A program made the translations under genes and the position numbers. This document shows positions 22,685-34,372 of a DNA stretch of 64,000 nucleotides, piece after piece; the stretch's first letter is position 1; every line of letters begins with the position of its first letter. This DNA comes from Schistocerca nitens. Lineage: Eukaryota > Arthropoda > Insecta > Orthoptera > Acrididae. The notes beneath the pieces were generated by a model. The model made no database searches and was not told where the DNA came from. It was given only the letters and a program-made list of their open reading frames with translations. The stretch covers positions 4,722,501 to 4,786,500 of the forward strand of contig NC_064615.1 in assembly GCF_023898315.1 (NCBI RefSeq), given 5' to 3'.

Positions 22685-23995
22685 TGAGAGGTGGCATGAG
22701 CCCCCTCTCATATTTCTATCTTACGATTCTCCTCTCTAATTGCATGCGGTGGAAAGTTGCTATTCCTTCACACGCGGACTTCCCACGCAGCGTCTCTCGT
22801 CACCCGGGTGGTCCGGTGACAGGCGGGCTCTGTTGAACTGGAGAGGGTTAAGCCGACGGGTGCGAGGAAGTCGAATGAATGCTTTGCAGACGCCGACATT
22901 GTCAAAAGACACGCCCGGAGGGGTTTGAAGTAGCGGCTGGGCTAGAGGTTCCGTTACTTTGCAGAATCTTAGCGAAAACACTTTCTGGCGGGCTACCAGC
23001 GAGGCGTGGGAATGACTTGTGTACTCAGGCAGTTGTGGCGGGAAAATTCCCACGCTTTCTGCAAAATAGTAACTGTGATTGGCTTGCTCAGGGCATAGCT
23101 CCGTGACGTAGCAAGATCAGCACAGAAATTGGCGCCAAGAATCTCCATTGGTGGAATGGTAGTGCTCCGGCAATGGAGTGGAATTTTCCGCCGGTTTTCG
23201 AGTTGCTGATTGGAACGGTTAACCACGGCCACTGTCGTGGGGGCGGGAATGTTGTGTGTTCGGCCTGTACGGGTGCTCTAGGTAGTCGGCTCTCGCCTTT
23301 CGGTCGAGGACGTCGAAGCAACCAGCCATCGCCTACGAGACGCCAGATCGTGTTCTGGCAGTTAAGAAGACAGTTTGGTAATGTATGTCCGCAGCACCGG
23401 CAGATAGGGATTTTCCTAGGTGATAATCAGAGCTCAGCAGAGCGCGCCTGTTCGTCTTTTTCTAACTTTGTTCTGTCTTGAGTAGCAGCAATTACTGTTG
23501 GGTTAGCTGTGTGTCTCTCTTGAGATTTGAGTGGCAAGGAATTGGCTCCACATACCACTTCGTCTTAAACCTCACGATCTAGTTTAGGGACAACTTCACC
23601 CTTACAGTGTTTGTATGAGTCTCCAGTTTGAGCCAATTTGATGTATTATAAATATTTCATGTGTTTCTTTTATTATTTTGTGTTTAGTCTTAATAAATCA
23701 TATTGTTATTTTTGGACAGAACTTTCATTCTGTTAATCGGCAGAGCAAACCTATAATTCCTCACTATGTTAATGAAACCTTCGTTTATTTAACTTATTTA
23801 TCAAATTAAATTATTGCAGGTGCCAAACTCTTTTCTACTCCACTTGCAGGGTTGATTACAGTCAGTTTGCGTATATTTTTAATCCTTGTGCAACAGCAAA
23901 AGTCGGAGTTAGAATAGGGGGGGCTTAGAGCATCATTTACATGTGTAGCTTCTAGAATTTAGTGTTAAATACACTGCTAGCCCCGGCACCTCGCA
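22685..23995 (+). mobile_element. Solo LTR inside a SINE
   Basis: A 1311-bp segment starting TGAGAGGTG and ending CACCTCGCA: TG...CA ends with a 9-bp inverted repeat (one mismatch). It is flanked by a 4-bp TSD tcct (22681-22684 and 23996-23999) that duplicates SINE sequence. AATAAA at 23692-23697 fits an R region in plus orientation. No gag-pol lies inside, so it looks like the product of LTR-LTR recombination. A 4-bp TSD suggests Gypsy-type rather than Copia-type, but that is inference. Confidence 0.8.
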
Positions 23996-24016
23996 TCCTT
24001 AGGTTAGTTAGGTTTA

Positions 24017-25812
24017 GCAATGAGAGAAGCATTCAACGAATTCGAACATAAAACATTGGCAAACAATCTAAACAAGAACCCTAAAAAGTTTTGGTCATAT
24101 GTAAAATCGGTAAGCGGATCTAAATCCCCTATTCAGTCACTCGTTGACCACGATGGCACCGAAACAGAGGACGACCGAAGAAAGGCAGAAATACTGAATT
24201 CAGTGTTCCGAAACTGTTTCACTGCGGAAAATCGTAACACGGTCCCTGACTTCAGCCGTCGCACGGACGCCAAAATGGAAAATATTGAAATAAATGATAT
24301 CGGAATTGAAAAACAACTGCTATCACTTAGTAGCGGAAAAGCATCCGGACCAGACGAGATACCCGTAAGATTCTACAGTAATTATGCTAAAGAACTTGCC
24401 CCCTTTCTATCAGCAATTTATCGTAGATCTCTGGAAGAACGTAAAGTACCTAGCGACTGGAAGAAAGCGCAGGTCGTTCCCATTTTCAAGAAGGGTCATA
24501 AATCAGATGCGAATAATTATAGGCCTATTTCGCTTACGTCAATCTGTTGTAGAATAATGGAACATGTTTTATGTTCTCGTATTATGACGTTCTTAGATAA
24601 TACAAATCTCCTTCATCATAACCAACATGGATTCCGCAAACAGAGATCATGTGAAACTCAGCTCGCCCTATTTGTCCAAGAAATTCACAGTGCCGTAGAC
24701 ACTGGCGAGCAGATTGATGCCGTATTCCTGGACTTCAGGAAGGCATTTGATACGGTTCCGCACTTACGTTTAGTGAAAAAAATACGAGCTTACGGAATAT
24801 CGGACCAGGTTTGTGATTGGATTCAGGATTTCCTAGAAGAAAGAACACAACATGTCATTCTTAACGGTTCAAAATCTGCAGATGTAGAGGTAATTTCGGG
24901 AGTACCGCAAGGAAGCGTGATAGGACCTTTATTGTTTACAATATACATAAATGACTTAGTTGACAACATCGGTAGCTCCGTGAGGCTATTTGCAGATGAC
25001 ACGGTTGTCTACAAGAAAGTAGCAACATCAGAAGACTCGTACGTACTCCAGGAAGACCTGCAGAGGATTAATGAATGGTGCGACAGCTGGCAGCTTTCCC
25101 TAAACGTAGATAAATGTAATATAATGCGCATACATAGGGGCAGAAATCCATTCCAGTACGATTATGCCATAGGTGGTAAATCATTGGAAGCGGTAACGAC
25201 CGTAAAATACTTAGGAGTTACTATCTGGAGCGATCTGAAGTGGAATGATCACATAAAACAAATAGTGGGAAAAGCAGGCGCCAGGTTGAGATTCATAGGA
25301 AGAATTCTAAGAAAATATGACTCATCGACGAAAGAAGTAGCTTACAAAACGCTTGTTCGTCCGATTCTTGAGTATTGCTCATCAGTATGGGACCCTTACC
25401 AGGTTGGATTAATAGAAGAGATAGACATGATCCAGCGAAAAGCAGCGCGATTCGTCATGGGGACATTTAGTCAGCGCGAGAGCGTTACGGAGATGCTGAA
25501 CAAGCTCCAGTGGCGGACACTTCAAGAAAGGCGTTACGCAATACGGAGAGGTTTATTATCGAAATTACGAGAGAGCACATTCCGGGAAGAGATGGGCAAC
25601 ATATTACTACCGCCCACATATATCTCGCGTAATGATCACAACGAAAAGATCCGAGAAATTAGAGCAAATACGGAGACTTACAAGCAGTCGTTCTTCCCAC
25701 GCACAATTCGTGAATGGAACAGGGAAGGGGGGATCAGATAGTGGTACAATAAGTACCCTCCGCCACACACCGTAAGGTGGCTCGCGGAGTATAGATGTAG
25801 ATGTAGATGTAG
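24017..25812 (+). mobile_element. CR1-like LINE A, copy 1, 5'-truncated
   Basis: Inserted in the SINE between ...ggttta and gtagttct. It holds only the reverse transcriptase half of ORF2 plus a short 3' UTR. The 3' end carries a compound stem-loop (ctccgc 25758-25763 with gcggag 25784-25789; inner cacc/ggtg) and a (TAGATG)n tail. No clear TSD. Sibling copies are at 34.4-36.75 kb and, as a diverged subfamily, 37.3-48.1 kb. Confidence 0.9.
24020..25741 (+). CDS. LINE A reverse transcriptase, N-terminally truncated ORF2
   Basis: An open 573-codon frame without stops. It lacks the APE endonuclease, lost by 5' truncation; the ATG used is an internal methionine (MREAFNEFE, aligned with MREAFSEFE inside copy 2). 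Reverse transcriptase motifs in order: SGKASGPDEIPVRFY, NYRPISLTSICCRIMEH, QHGFRKQRSCETQL, VFLDFRKAFDTVPH, SGVPQGSVIGPLLF, the catalytic FADD, and KYLGVTIWSDLKWNDHI. The tail has VRPILEYCSSVWDPYQ and QRKAARFVMG. The motif set fits the CR1/Jockey group. Intact frame suggests a recent insertion, but without endonuclease it is not autonomous. Confidence 0.9.
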   Translation: MREAFNEFEHKTLANNLNKNPKKFWSYVKSVSGSKSPIQSLVDHDGTETEDDRRKAEILNSVFRNCFTAENRNTVPDFSRRTDAKMENIEINDIGIEKQLLSLSSGKASGPDEIPVRFYSNYAKELAPFLSAIYRRSLEERKVPSDWKKAQVVPIFKKGHKSDANNYRPISLTSICCRIMEHVLCSRIMTFLDNTNLLHHNQHGFRKQRSCETQLALFVQEIHSAVDTGEQIDAVFLDFRKAFDTVPHLRLVKKIRAYGISDQVCDWIQDFLEERTQHVILNGSKSADVEVISGVPQGSVIGPLLFTIYINDLVDNIGSSVRLFADDTVVYKKVATSEDSYVLQEDLQRINEWCDSWQLSLNVDKCNIMRIHRGRNPFQYDYAIGGKSLEAVTTVKYLGVTIWSDLKWNDHIKQIVGKAGARLRFIGRILRKYDSSTKEVAYKTLVRPILEYCSSVWDPYQVGLIEEIDMIQRKAARFVMGTFSQRESVTEMLNKLQWRTLQERRYAIRRGLLSKLRESTFREEMGNILLPPTYISRNDHNEKIREIRANTETYKQSFFPRTIREWNREGGIR

Positions 25813-25893
25813 GTAGTTCTAAGTCTAGGGGACTGATGACCTCAGATATTAAGTCCCATAGTGCTTAGAGCCATTTGAACCATAATCACATTT

Positions 25894-26159
25894 GTCTCGG
25901 TCAGTTGTAAATAAAATCTGTGATAACTTATAAACTTCAGTAGATAATGGAGTTTCATATGTTAACCATATGACAAAATACTCTCCTCTTTGTATGCTGT
26001 CGTTTGACAAAAGTAAAATAAGTTGGATTTATTGAACCTTTTATAGTTACTCTTGCTGTATTGCTTGTGTGTGTGGGCTGAAGAGAGTGTGCTAAGTGTA
26101 ACGAAAAAGACCATATGCTAATTAATATCACTATTGAGCAACCACATCGACAAATACAA

Positions 26160-26220
<61 letters not shown>

Positions 26221-26905
26221 GCATGCATGGGCACGTGCATGTATAGGCTCTTGCACATCTCAGTAAGTTACGTGAGACAGGCAACAATAACTGCTTGCAG
26301 AAGATACCATCACACTATAGAATTATAGTGTACAAATAAGGAAGCTACAATGACCAAGAAAGAAACAGAAATCAACCTCTTTAAGGCGAATATAATACTA
26401 TATACAAGACCAGCTGCCAACATGAACTGCCAGATGAGCAGTTATGGAGGTGTTAATGAAGGATAAACCTCTGGAAGGTGCTCTACACTCTGCACTGCCA
26501 CTGTGGCCCAGAACAACAGCTTTTTCAAAATTTCAAAGTACAACAGAACGTGTTTGTCTTAGCAACCATCTCCACCACCTAGATAACTTTGATGGTACAA
26601 ACTGCATACACTAGGACAGCTCAGATAACAGGTATCCCAGATGAAGGATGCTTCTTGTTCGTCACTATCAAGTAAAAATTTTGTAAACAGATACTGAGAG
26701 GCAAGGGACTAAATGACCAATTTGTAACGTCATCATGTTACCGTAAACTTTGTTTCCTGTAAAACGGAGTGAGTTTTACATGTGTCGCAAGTGTCGTGTT
26801 TGGTGTTGCTCGAGAAACGAACGCCATGTTGACGGGCTCTGACTACTGCATGCTCTGCAGCCGGTTCCTCGGATTTTGGCAGGTGGTGTACCAGCTTTAA
26901 CAGAA
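25894..26905. other. Spacer with (CA)n microsatellite
   Basis: A CA run occupies about 26159-26218 with a few interruptions. Reading frames through it are low-complexity artefacts. Nothing else recognised. Confidence 0.6.
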
Positions 26906-27100
26906 CTAGAGATTAGATTAGATTAGATTAATTATTCATTCAATAGACCGATAAAAGAGGGAATCCTCCTGGGTGTGGAACATGTCAGATAAACACATTA
27001 CAAAAATGTAATTAGAAAAACTTGAGTTTCATTGATTTTAATGATCCTCAGTCAATAAACAGTAAAATTATGTACATGAATTAAATTTAAACTTCTAATA
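26906..27100 (-). mobile_element. LINE D 3' end fragment
   Basis: On the minus strand gacatgttccacacccagg, a short spacer, then a (TAATC)n tail (26909-26930). The same end, gacatgttccacatcc...(TAATC)n, closes the LINE at 42.4-45.2 kb and appears at the window's right edge. Only 3' UTR remains; the upstream boundary is uncertain. Confidence 0.6.
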
Positions 27101-27851
27101 TTTACATCTAATGTTTACGGCATTGGAAGGAAGTCAGAGAAAATCGTTGCAGCATTTAGTGCAACAGAGTAGTTTGTTAATAACATCTGCTCAGAGGTAC
27201 TTGTCATGCTGGAAACAAGACTATTTTCAGACTAGAGTATGTGAGGTAACTCTCAGATCCCGCATGGCCAAGTATGTATTTCCTCTTGCACGCTAGTTGC
27301 ATGCAACCACTGAGATTCTGCGTGGCGTTACGTATGGTGAGTATTGCTATCAACTCCAGCATGTGGATGAGTAACATTTTTTCGTTCAGAAGAGTCAAAG
27401 TCGGTTTTATGTTACGTTTTTAATAACATCATGTTTATTTGAATGGTATACTGTGTGACGTTTATGAGCAGATTTTCAGGAGGGTATAAAAAGTGTAATG
27501 TGCTATTTGAATAAGATATGCTGCTGTTCATATCATCATAACGAACAAAAATTATGAGAAAGGTAAGCATGCTCATTAATGTTCCACTGGTAATTAAACA
27601 ATATTTTCTTAATTCTTTTATTTATTTTTTTTATTCTGTACCAAAAGTTATTTGAAGCGGTCAAGATAAAAGGGGGGACACAATATACACTGGTGTGCAA
27701 AACGTAAGGACAGAAATAACTTACACGTGGTATGTCACTTCCAAGTAACATAGCTCAATGAAACTCACATCCTACATAGAAGGAATTGACACAGAAGGTA
27801 ATTGAAAGAAATGCGCAATGAGACGAGCGGATATGACACTTTTGTTCAAAA

Positions 27852-28054
27852 ACAAAAAAGGTTCAAATGGCTCTGAGCACTATGGGACTTAACAACTATG
27901 GTCATCAGTCCCCTAGAACTTAGAACTACTTAAACCTAACCAACCTAAGGACATCACACACATCCATGCCTGAGGCAGGATTCGAAGCTGCGACCGTAGT
28001 GGTCACGTGGTTCCAGACTGAAGCGCCTAGAACCACATGGCGACACCGGTCGGC
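27852..28054 (-). mobile_element. Main-family SINE, copy 3
   Basis: Minus-strand copy; head at 28054 (gccgaccggtgtcgcc), B-box region degraded (agcttcgaatcctgc), conserved body, end ggttcaaatggctctgagc on the plus strand followed by an A-rich run that is a T run in the SINE's sense. 9-bp TSD tgttcaaaa (27843-27851 and 28055-28063). Confidence 0.85.
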
Positions 28055-29184
28055 TGTTCAAAATCAACAATTACACTGAAGTCACTGCGATTTATAATGA
28101 TCCCCTGGAGATTAAGGCGGGCTGTGGTTCTCAATAGGATGTGCGACCACTACGGATGGCAATACGTGGTCTGCAACGTTGTCCCATGCTGGGCACAAGC
28201 TTGATAAGGAGTCCTTGCGGTAGGGCCTTCCATTTCTCCTCCAGCGCTGGACGATCCTTGATGCATGTGAACATGCTGCAGTACGTCTACTCGACACGCC
28301 CCACCCACGTTTGATGAGGCTTAAGTTGGGGGAACAGACAGGTAAGTCCATTTGTCGAAGAATATCCTCTGGTACCAAGACCTCCACCACTAACCCAATT
28401 CAATGCAGCAGCACATTGACATCCATAAAGATGAAATCAGGGCCGAGTGCACCCCTGAAAAGACGCACATGGGGAAGGGGTACAGTGTCACAATAACGTT
28501 GCCCAGTGAGTGTATAGTGTTCAAAGATTTGGAGATCAGTACACCCACACAACATATTGCCTCCGCACACCTGGATCGTCAACACGATCACGTTCTACAA
28601 TGTTCCTGGATGTATTAACAGTTCCCAACTCTCGCCAAGTGAGGGTACATACAGCATTGTCCATGGTCGAACATGACGTTTTGGTGTTCCAGATGTTATG
28701 GTATGGGGAGGCATATTGTCACATGCGCGTACTGACCTGCGAATCTTTGAACCCAGCTCACTCACCACTCAGTGCAATCGTTACACTATACTCCTTCCCC
28801 ATGCGCGTCTTTTCCGGTGTACATTTGGCCCTGACTTCATATTTGTGGATGACAATGCACGACTGCATCGACTGCACAGGTGATGGAGCTCTTGGAACGA
28901 GAGGATATTCAGTGAATGGACTCGCCTATCCGTTCCTCTGACTTCCCATTGAGCACATGTGAGATACGTTGGGAGAGGTTTGTCAACCACACTGGTGGAT
29001 AAATGGAACAACCCACCACAATAACTCACTATCAGTCTTGTAGCCAGCATGAGGACATGTTGCAGAGCACGCTTTGCCATCTGTGGTGATCACACACATT
29101 ATTAAGGACCATGGCCAGCTTTCTGTAATATGCAGGGACCATGATGAATCACAGTGACTTCAGTATAATTATTGTCTTTGAATA

Positions 29185-29390
29185 AAATTTTCAAATTTGT
29201 GTGAATTCTTAAGGGGCCAAACTGTTGAGGTCGTCGGTCTGTAGACTTACAACTACTTAATCCAACTTAAACTAACTTATACTAAGAACAACACACACAT
29301 CCATGCCTGAGGGAGGACTCGAACCTCTGGAGGGAGGGGCCGCGCAATCCGTGACATCGCGTCTCAAACCGCGCGACTCGTCCGTGCTAA
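29185..29390 (-). mobile_element. Variant SINE, copy 1
   Basis: Minus strand, related to the main family in the central acacacacatccatgcc segment but with a different head (ggtttgagacgcgatgtc) and a different 3' half. 11-bp TSD gtctttgaata (29174-29184 and 29391-29401). A second copy of the variant is at 53.3-53.5 kb. Confidence 0.82.
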
Positions 29391-29568
29391 GTCTTTGAAT
29401 AGAAGTGTTATTTCTGTTCCTCTCACTGTGTTTAACTTTCAGGCACCTTCTGTTCTAAACTGCAGTAGTTCTTTCTGTGAATGATCCAAGTTTCATCGAA
29501 CTATGTTACTTGGCATTGACACATCATGTGAAACTTACTTTTATCTTCAAGTTTTGAGCACCACAGCA

Positions 29569-30212
29569 TACACAGGCTGTAAAAACTACTTATGTAAGTT
29601 GCTAGAGTTATTAGAGGAAAAAAAAAAAAGACTTCTGTTATGTGACACAAATGTTACAGGTGTACCGTTTCCCCGCTAGGGGTATTAAAGTGTTTGATGC
29701 TGGACTCCCCTTAGACCAATTTTTACGGTTGCTTTGAATGCACATCTTATGCTAGGAAGGTTAAGTTTTCATTATTGGTAGCAGTTTCCATATCTCTTTG
29801 CAAACAACTACATTATTATTGTTTACATTATGTTGTGTTTACATGACACTTTCTATTGATGTTTACAGGTTCTTGATGGCTGATTACACTCTTTGGCTGA
29901 TTACACGATTTGGCTGGAACGCACATCATTTATGGGAAGGCACGATGGAACAGTCAAGCAGCAAGGCGCCTCTACACAGAACGATTTCCAGGCAGGAGGT
30001 CTTCGAATCAGGTCACGTTTGAAAGACTTTATGGCGTTCTTAGTGTGTAACACCCCACCCATCACTTATCTGGTTTTGGTGTGTGTTCACCCCAGATAAT
30101 TGCCTAACAGATCAACAGAGATTGCAAAACTGCCGCCATGTCGGATAACGCAAAGAAAGTAATAAGGCCCAGTGACTCCTGATTGAACTGCAGTGGCAGT
30201 GTTGACATTAAT
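29569..30212. other. Spacer without recognisable gene
   Basis: No feature identified. Confidence 0.45.
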
Positions 30213-31615
30213 TGATTCAAAGTTGATCCCTTTTATTTAAAAAGGGGTGCACATTGATGTTATATTCAGCTATTGGACACCACATGCAAATGTTGAACAT
30301 AAAATTAATTAAGAAAGTGACTTGGGATTTCAACTACTTGATTGAAAACAGATGCAGTCGATTAGCACAAATTTATTTTAACTCACGACCTTCAATCATC
30401 ACATACTATGACTCTCCTAACAGGCAGTGGTAATAAATTGCGTTTGCGTGGAGTAAAGCGCGATAAATCAAAAGTAATTCCTATTGACTGATCCAGGCGT
30501 AATGCGAAGTGCGAGAAGAATTCAACAATGCACGGCCCATGAAACCCTCGTGGAAACTTTGCTGACGTGATCCAACAAATTAATCAGTGGCCGTAGGGGG
30601 CGCAATATCACCGAATACAGCGTGGCGGAGCGGCGTCGTTATGCGGACGTCGGCCGACCTCGTGGTGCTGCAAGGCTGCGCTCGTCTATTCACTTCTAGC
30701 TATCTTGCTCAGTACATAGCTGAACGAAAACTTTCTATCTTCAAGCTCAATCGTTCCGTTTGCTAAGTCCTAAACTGCAGAGATGCTCACTTTCTCTCAG
30801 ATAAGTTGAGTAAACAACGCCACGTCCGCACTCTATGCAAGCTGGGAACGGAAGACTACTATGGGGACTTCTCCCAGTCCACTCTTCGCCTCGGTTTCCA
30901 CTCCAGCAAAATCACTTACGCCAATTGCAGCGCAAGTTGCGTTAATTATGCGTCATTTCCCAGTGCCGACCAATGCCTGCTCTGGGAATTGAACAAATTC
31001 CCACAAAATTTCCCTTCCTCTCAACTTCTGCTATTTAGCTCCTCCCAGGCCACTCGTCAAGGTTAGCGTCAGCACAAAACACCAATTTTCCCGGAATTAT
31101 GACTCCCGGGAGAGTACTTCAAATTCCTCGGTCCTACGTTCCCATCGGAGGCCGGGGTATTTCATTCTGTCGCTCTTCACCTGATTTACTTCAGACCCTG
31201 CAGGCTGTGAATTCAGCGTGGCGTTGCTACAGTCACGAACACGCATATGTCGGCCTCTGTTGACTGCTCCACCGTAGCTTTGCACGGCTTTCTCGCAAGT
31301 TTCCCTGAAAACAGGATGACGGACATTTATCTACAGGCGTACAAGTTCTCCATCTGCTTCCCGCTACACCAGCATGGGGTCAACCACTCACTCACTGTCA
31401 CTCATCTTAAGGCGGCTGGAGGCCGCGCCCCGTTACCGCTTTCTCAGAGCTTGAGCCGCCCTAAGCTGCCTATTGTCGCTTCCCTTCGCCACTCCCCAGC
31501 CGCGCGTCGCGGTCAATTCTGAATACTTCCTTGGGATAAACTAGCCTCCAGTAAATCGACGTGTTTCCACAAAGTTTTCATGTCGTGTGAATTACTTTAA
31601 AACCATCACCCGACA
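30213..31615 (-). mobile_element. Possible solo LTR
   Basis: A 1403-bp, comparatively GC-rich block beginning TGATTCAAAG and ending CACCCGACA, flanked by 5-bp direct repeats ttaat (30208-30212 and 31616-31620). The identity extends to gacattaatt on both sides, so the exact ends are ambiguous. Minus orientation is preferred because AATAAA then falls near the 3' side (about 30371). No coding sequence and no second LTR. Not similar to the LTR at 22.7-24.0 kb. Confidence 0.42.
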
Positions 31616-31689
31616 TTAATTATTCCAATATGTCCATACTATACCCTCTACAAGATGCATTGTGCCTTGTCAGTCATTTTTGTTCAGCG

Positions 31690-32480
31690 CTACTGTTCAC
31701 TCAATGTGAGTTAGGTGATCTTTAATGACTTCATGTAAGGGGCATAGTTCTTGCCATCTTACACATGAAACAAGATCCCTTAGACCGGACCAAGAGGAAA
31801 CTGGTGTATCTCCTCCCTTTTTAAGTATCATAGTTTTTTTTTCTTTTAGTATTTTAATTGTGTCTACTGTCTCTTTCATAGTCGGCGGTGCAAGTAACGG
31901 ATCTACGTTCTGATATTTATGTTGTTCCTCCACATCTGTATTTCCATCTGCAACATTTAACAGCTTCTCAAAATATTACGTGCAAATTCCCATACCTTTT
32001 GTTCTTTCTAGAACTGTACTGTTATTTTTATCTTTAGTGCTGTACATCCGTGGTCTATATATCCTCTTCTGAACAACCTAACAGACCTGCAAAAAATCTG
32101 TTTCATTCCATGCAAGTTTATGCTGTTGTCCTCCTTTAATTAGACTTTCCACACGTTCTTTCTTTTCCCTTCTGGGAAGATTTTTGGTTTCCTATTAGCA
32201 TTGTCATGAAATTTCTTTGCTTTCGTCGGAATCTTACTGTAAATGTTTTTCCCTTGCTATTATTTTTTCTTTCACTTTTTGCTCGCATTCTTTTGAGAAC
32301 CATGGATCTTTTCTTTCTTTTTCCGTACACTACTACTGCTGCTTCTCCCACACTTGTTTTCATGATTTCCCTCTGGCTTTCAATGTCAAGATTGTGTTCC
32401 ATTTGCTCTGAAGTACAAGGATGAACAGAGAAGCAGGTATGTTCAAATTTACACAGTTTGATGGATGATTTTTGCAAATA
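31690..32480 (-). mobile_element. RTE-like LINE remnant
   Basis: Minus-strand pieces resemble the region between endonuclease and reverse transcriptase of RTE-like LINEs: VVVYGKRKKRSMVLKRMRAK (about 32390-32330) and, closer to the 3' side, DPLLAPPTMKETVDTIKILK (about 31903-31844). Frames are broken. Domain order fits one decayed copy. Confidence 0.5.
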
Positions 32481-33130
32481 GTACTTTGTCTGAGAATATC
32501 ATTACATTTGTAATCGGAAACTAAGCACTTTTAGTGAAGAGTGGCCGCAGAAATCAGATGAGCGGCAGTTTCCTAAAAGGGCAGAGAACCAAAATCAAGC
32601 TATATGTAACTTGTGTGAGTGGTTCAGTGCCACGAGTGGAAGAAATTCTAATTTCCGCAATTATTTAAAACTTTGGAAAAAGATTATTTGTAATGGGGAT
32701 TTCAAATTCATCTAGTGTAATATTCCATATAGCGGTCCCAAATTATTCTAGTGTGGTACTCGTTTACTGATATGTGTTAACATGGACAGTAAAACATGAA
32801 GGATAACCAGTAATGAAGCAGTGACTGAGTAGTTCTGCAGACTAATTTTGGACTGCTGTATCCAATGGGCACGTAAAAGCCCAGTTCAAAAATCATTTTG
32901 TTGGTTATGGGAAACAAATCGACGCTTTCCGACAAAGCTGGACGTCACATGAAAGACGTGATGAGCAGTAAATGTCTGGTCCGACTCCAGCTACACATAA
33001 CAAAAATGAAATTGCAACTATCTCTTGAAACACCAGAGAAAACGCGCCTGACGGCTCTTAGTAAGCACACCCAATACGTACTGAATATAGCCAGATTGCA
33101 GCTCCAATTTCTCAGGTGCTACTGATGATC
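32481..33130. other. Spacer without recognisable gene
   Basis: No feature identified. Confidence 0.4.
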
Positions 33131-33139
33131 CTCTACCCT

Positions 33140-33470
33140 TGCACAGCTCTTTCTCATGGATCTTATCCCAAAGAACCAAAGAAGGTCACTTTTGACGACG
33201 TCCTTCTAAACTATATCAATCCATGATCTTCTTGGCCGCCCGATATGTCTTTTCCCATGTATAGTTTTTCAAGGAATTTCTCGACTATCCTGATTTCTTC
33301 CATCGGCTTCACATGACCACTGAGCTGATGGAGTTTTCCCAGTACACTGAGTTTTACATCTGCATCCATTGTTTTCCTTTCTTTTCTTATCTTATTCATT
33401 TTTGTTCGCCTCAACATAGATCTAAAATATTTCATTTCAGCAAATTTAATGTGGTTATTCTCTCACTCTG
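33140..33470 (-). mobile_element. RTE-like LINE C-terminal fragment
   Basis: Minus-strand reading gives MKYFRSMLRRTKMNKIRKER and HVKPMEEIRIVEKFLEK, resembling the C-terminal tail of RTE-like ORF2 (…GHVxRMxExRIxKKxLE). It directly abuts the plus-strand RTE copy that starts near 33490. Short and shifted in frame near the end. Confidence 0.42.
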
Positions 33471-34372
33471 CAGGGATGTAAAAAAAACCTCAGATACAAA
33501 ATTTTACAGTGTTAACAAGCTCAAAATAGCCATAAGTTTCAAGAGTAATATCGTAGTACCAGTCCATAAAAAGGACTATAAATAAGAATGCAGAAATTTT
33601 AGTCTTATCATTAATTACCACAGCCCACAAAGTGTTCTCCTAGATTCTCCGGAAAAGACTGGAAGCATATTTGAAAGAGGCAATGGACGAGAAACAAGCG
33701 GGATTTATAAAGAGTTGATCCACCACTAATAAGATATTTGTAATGAAAAAAGCCATATCAAAATATTGGGAATACAACAAAACAATGGCAATATTGTTTG
33801 TGGGTCTTAAGAAACTGCACAATAGCGTAAACAGAGAAAATTTGTGGGAGAAAATGCAGAAGTTTTGAATATCAGAGAAGATTACAAATCATGAAAAATT
33901 CACAACGGAAGACTCGAAAGGGACAGCAAAAATGGATGGCTTCTGACATAACACAAATGTCAGGATGGAGATGGAATATCACCTCTGTTGTTCAACAGAA
34001 TAATACCGAACCCACTGAACACAGCAAGTGAAGCACAAGACGGAATTGCCACACAAATAAAAGGGAATGTATTGGTCTTTGAAAATGATGTAGCATTAAT
34101 GACTGAAAACCTAGATGACCTGAAAATACTGGCAAGATACCTATTTAAAAATGCAGAGGAAGTTGGGTTAGAGGTAAATGACAAGAAAACAAAATTCATG
34201 ACGATAGAAAGAGGCAGGAAACTGTGCAGATTGATAGCCAAGTGTTTAAAGAAGAAGATTAGTTTAAATATCTAGGGACGGCAGGAAACAACAGAAATGA
34301 TGGGAAACAAAAAACAGAATCGAGGATCAAAGTGGCCTCCAAAGCGTCATATTCACCCACCAAATTACTGTC

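Larger units (their letters stand above)
22578..25882 (+). mobile_element. Main-family SINE split by two later insertions
   Basis: The SINE consists of three pieces: head 22578-22684 (B box ggttcgaatcc), middle 23996-24016 (tccttaggttagttagg...) and tail 25813-25882 (gtagttctaag...gagccatttgaacca). An 11-bp TSD taatcacattt (22567-22577 and 25883-25893) brackets the whole, showing that the pieces were one insertion. A solo LTR interrupts the first join and a LINE the second. Confidence 0.9.
27688..29568. mobile_element. Palindromic Tc1-like fold-back element
   Basis: The outer ends are inverted copies (cactggtgtgcaaaac at the left; ctgtggtgctcaaaac inverted at the right) next to TA. Homology continues inward for hundreds of bp (shared ccaagtaacatag and, further in, ctgaagtcactg). 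Both arms contain the catalytic half of a Tc1-like transposase. The left arm reads on the minus strand (FEHYTLTGQRYCD, RLFRGALGPDFIFMD), the right arm on the plus strand (VMVWGGILSHARTDLRIF, RLFRCTFGPDFIFVDDNARLHR). The N-terminal half is absent. Each arm carries a different SINE. Arms have diverged considerably, so the palindrome is old. Confidence 0.68.

Noticed and set aside
22588-23481. Overlapping open frames on both strands in the solo LTR
   Set aside because: GC-rich non-coding LTR sequence; no protein similarity and both strands equally open.
30806-31522. GC-rich candidate genes or CpG promoter
   Set aside because: No recognisable protein and the block has LTR-like ends with a short flanking repeat.
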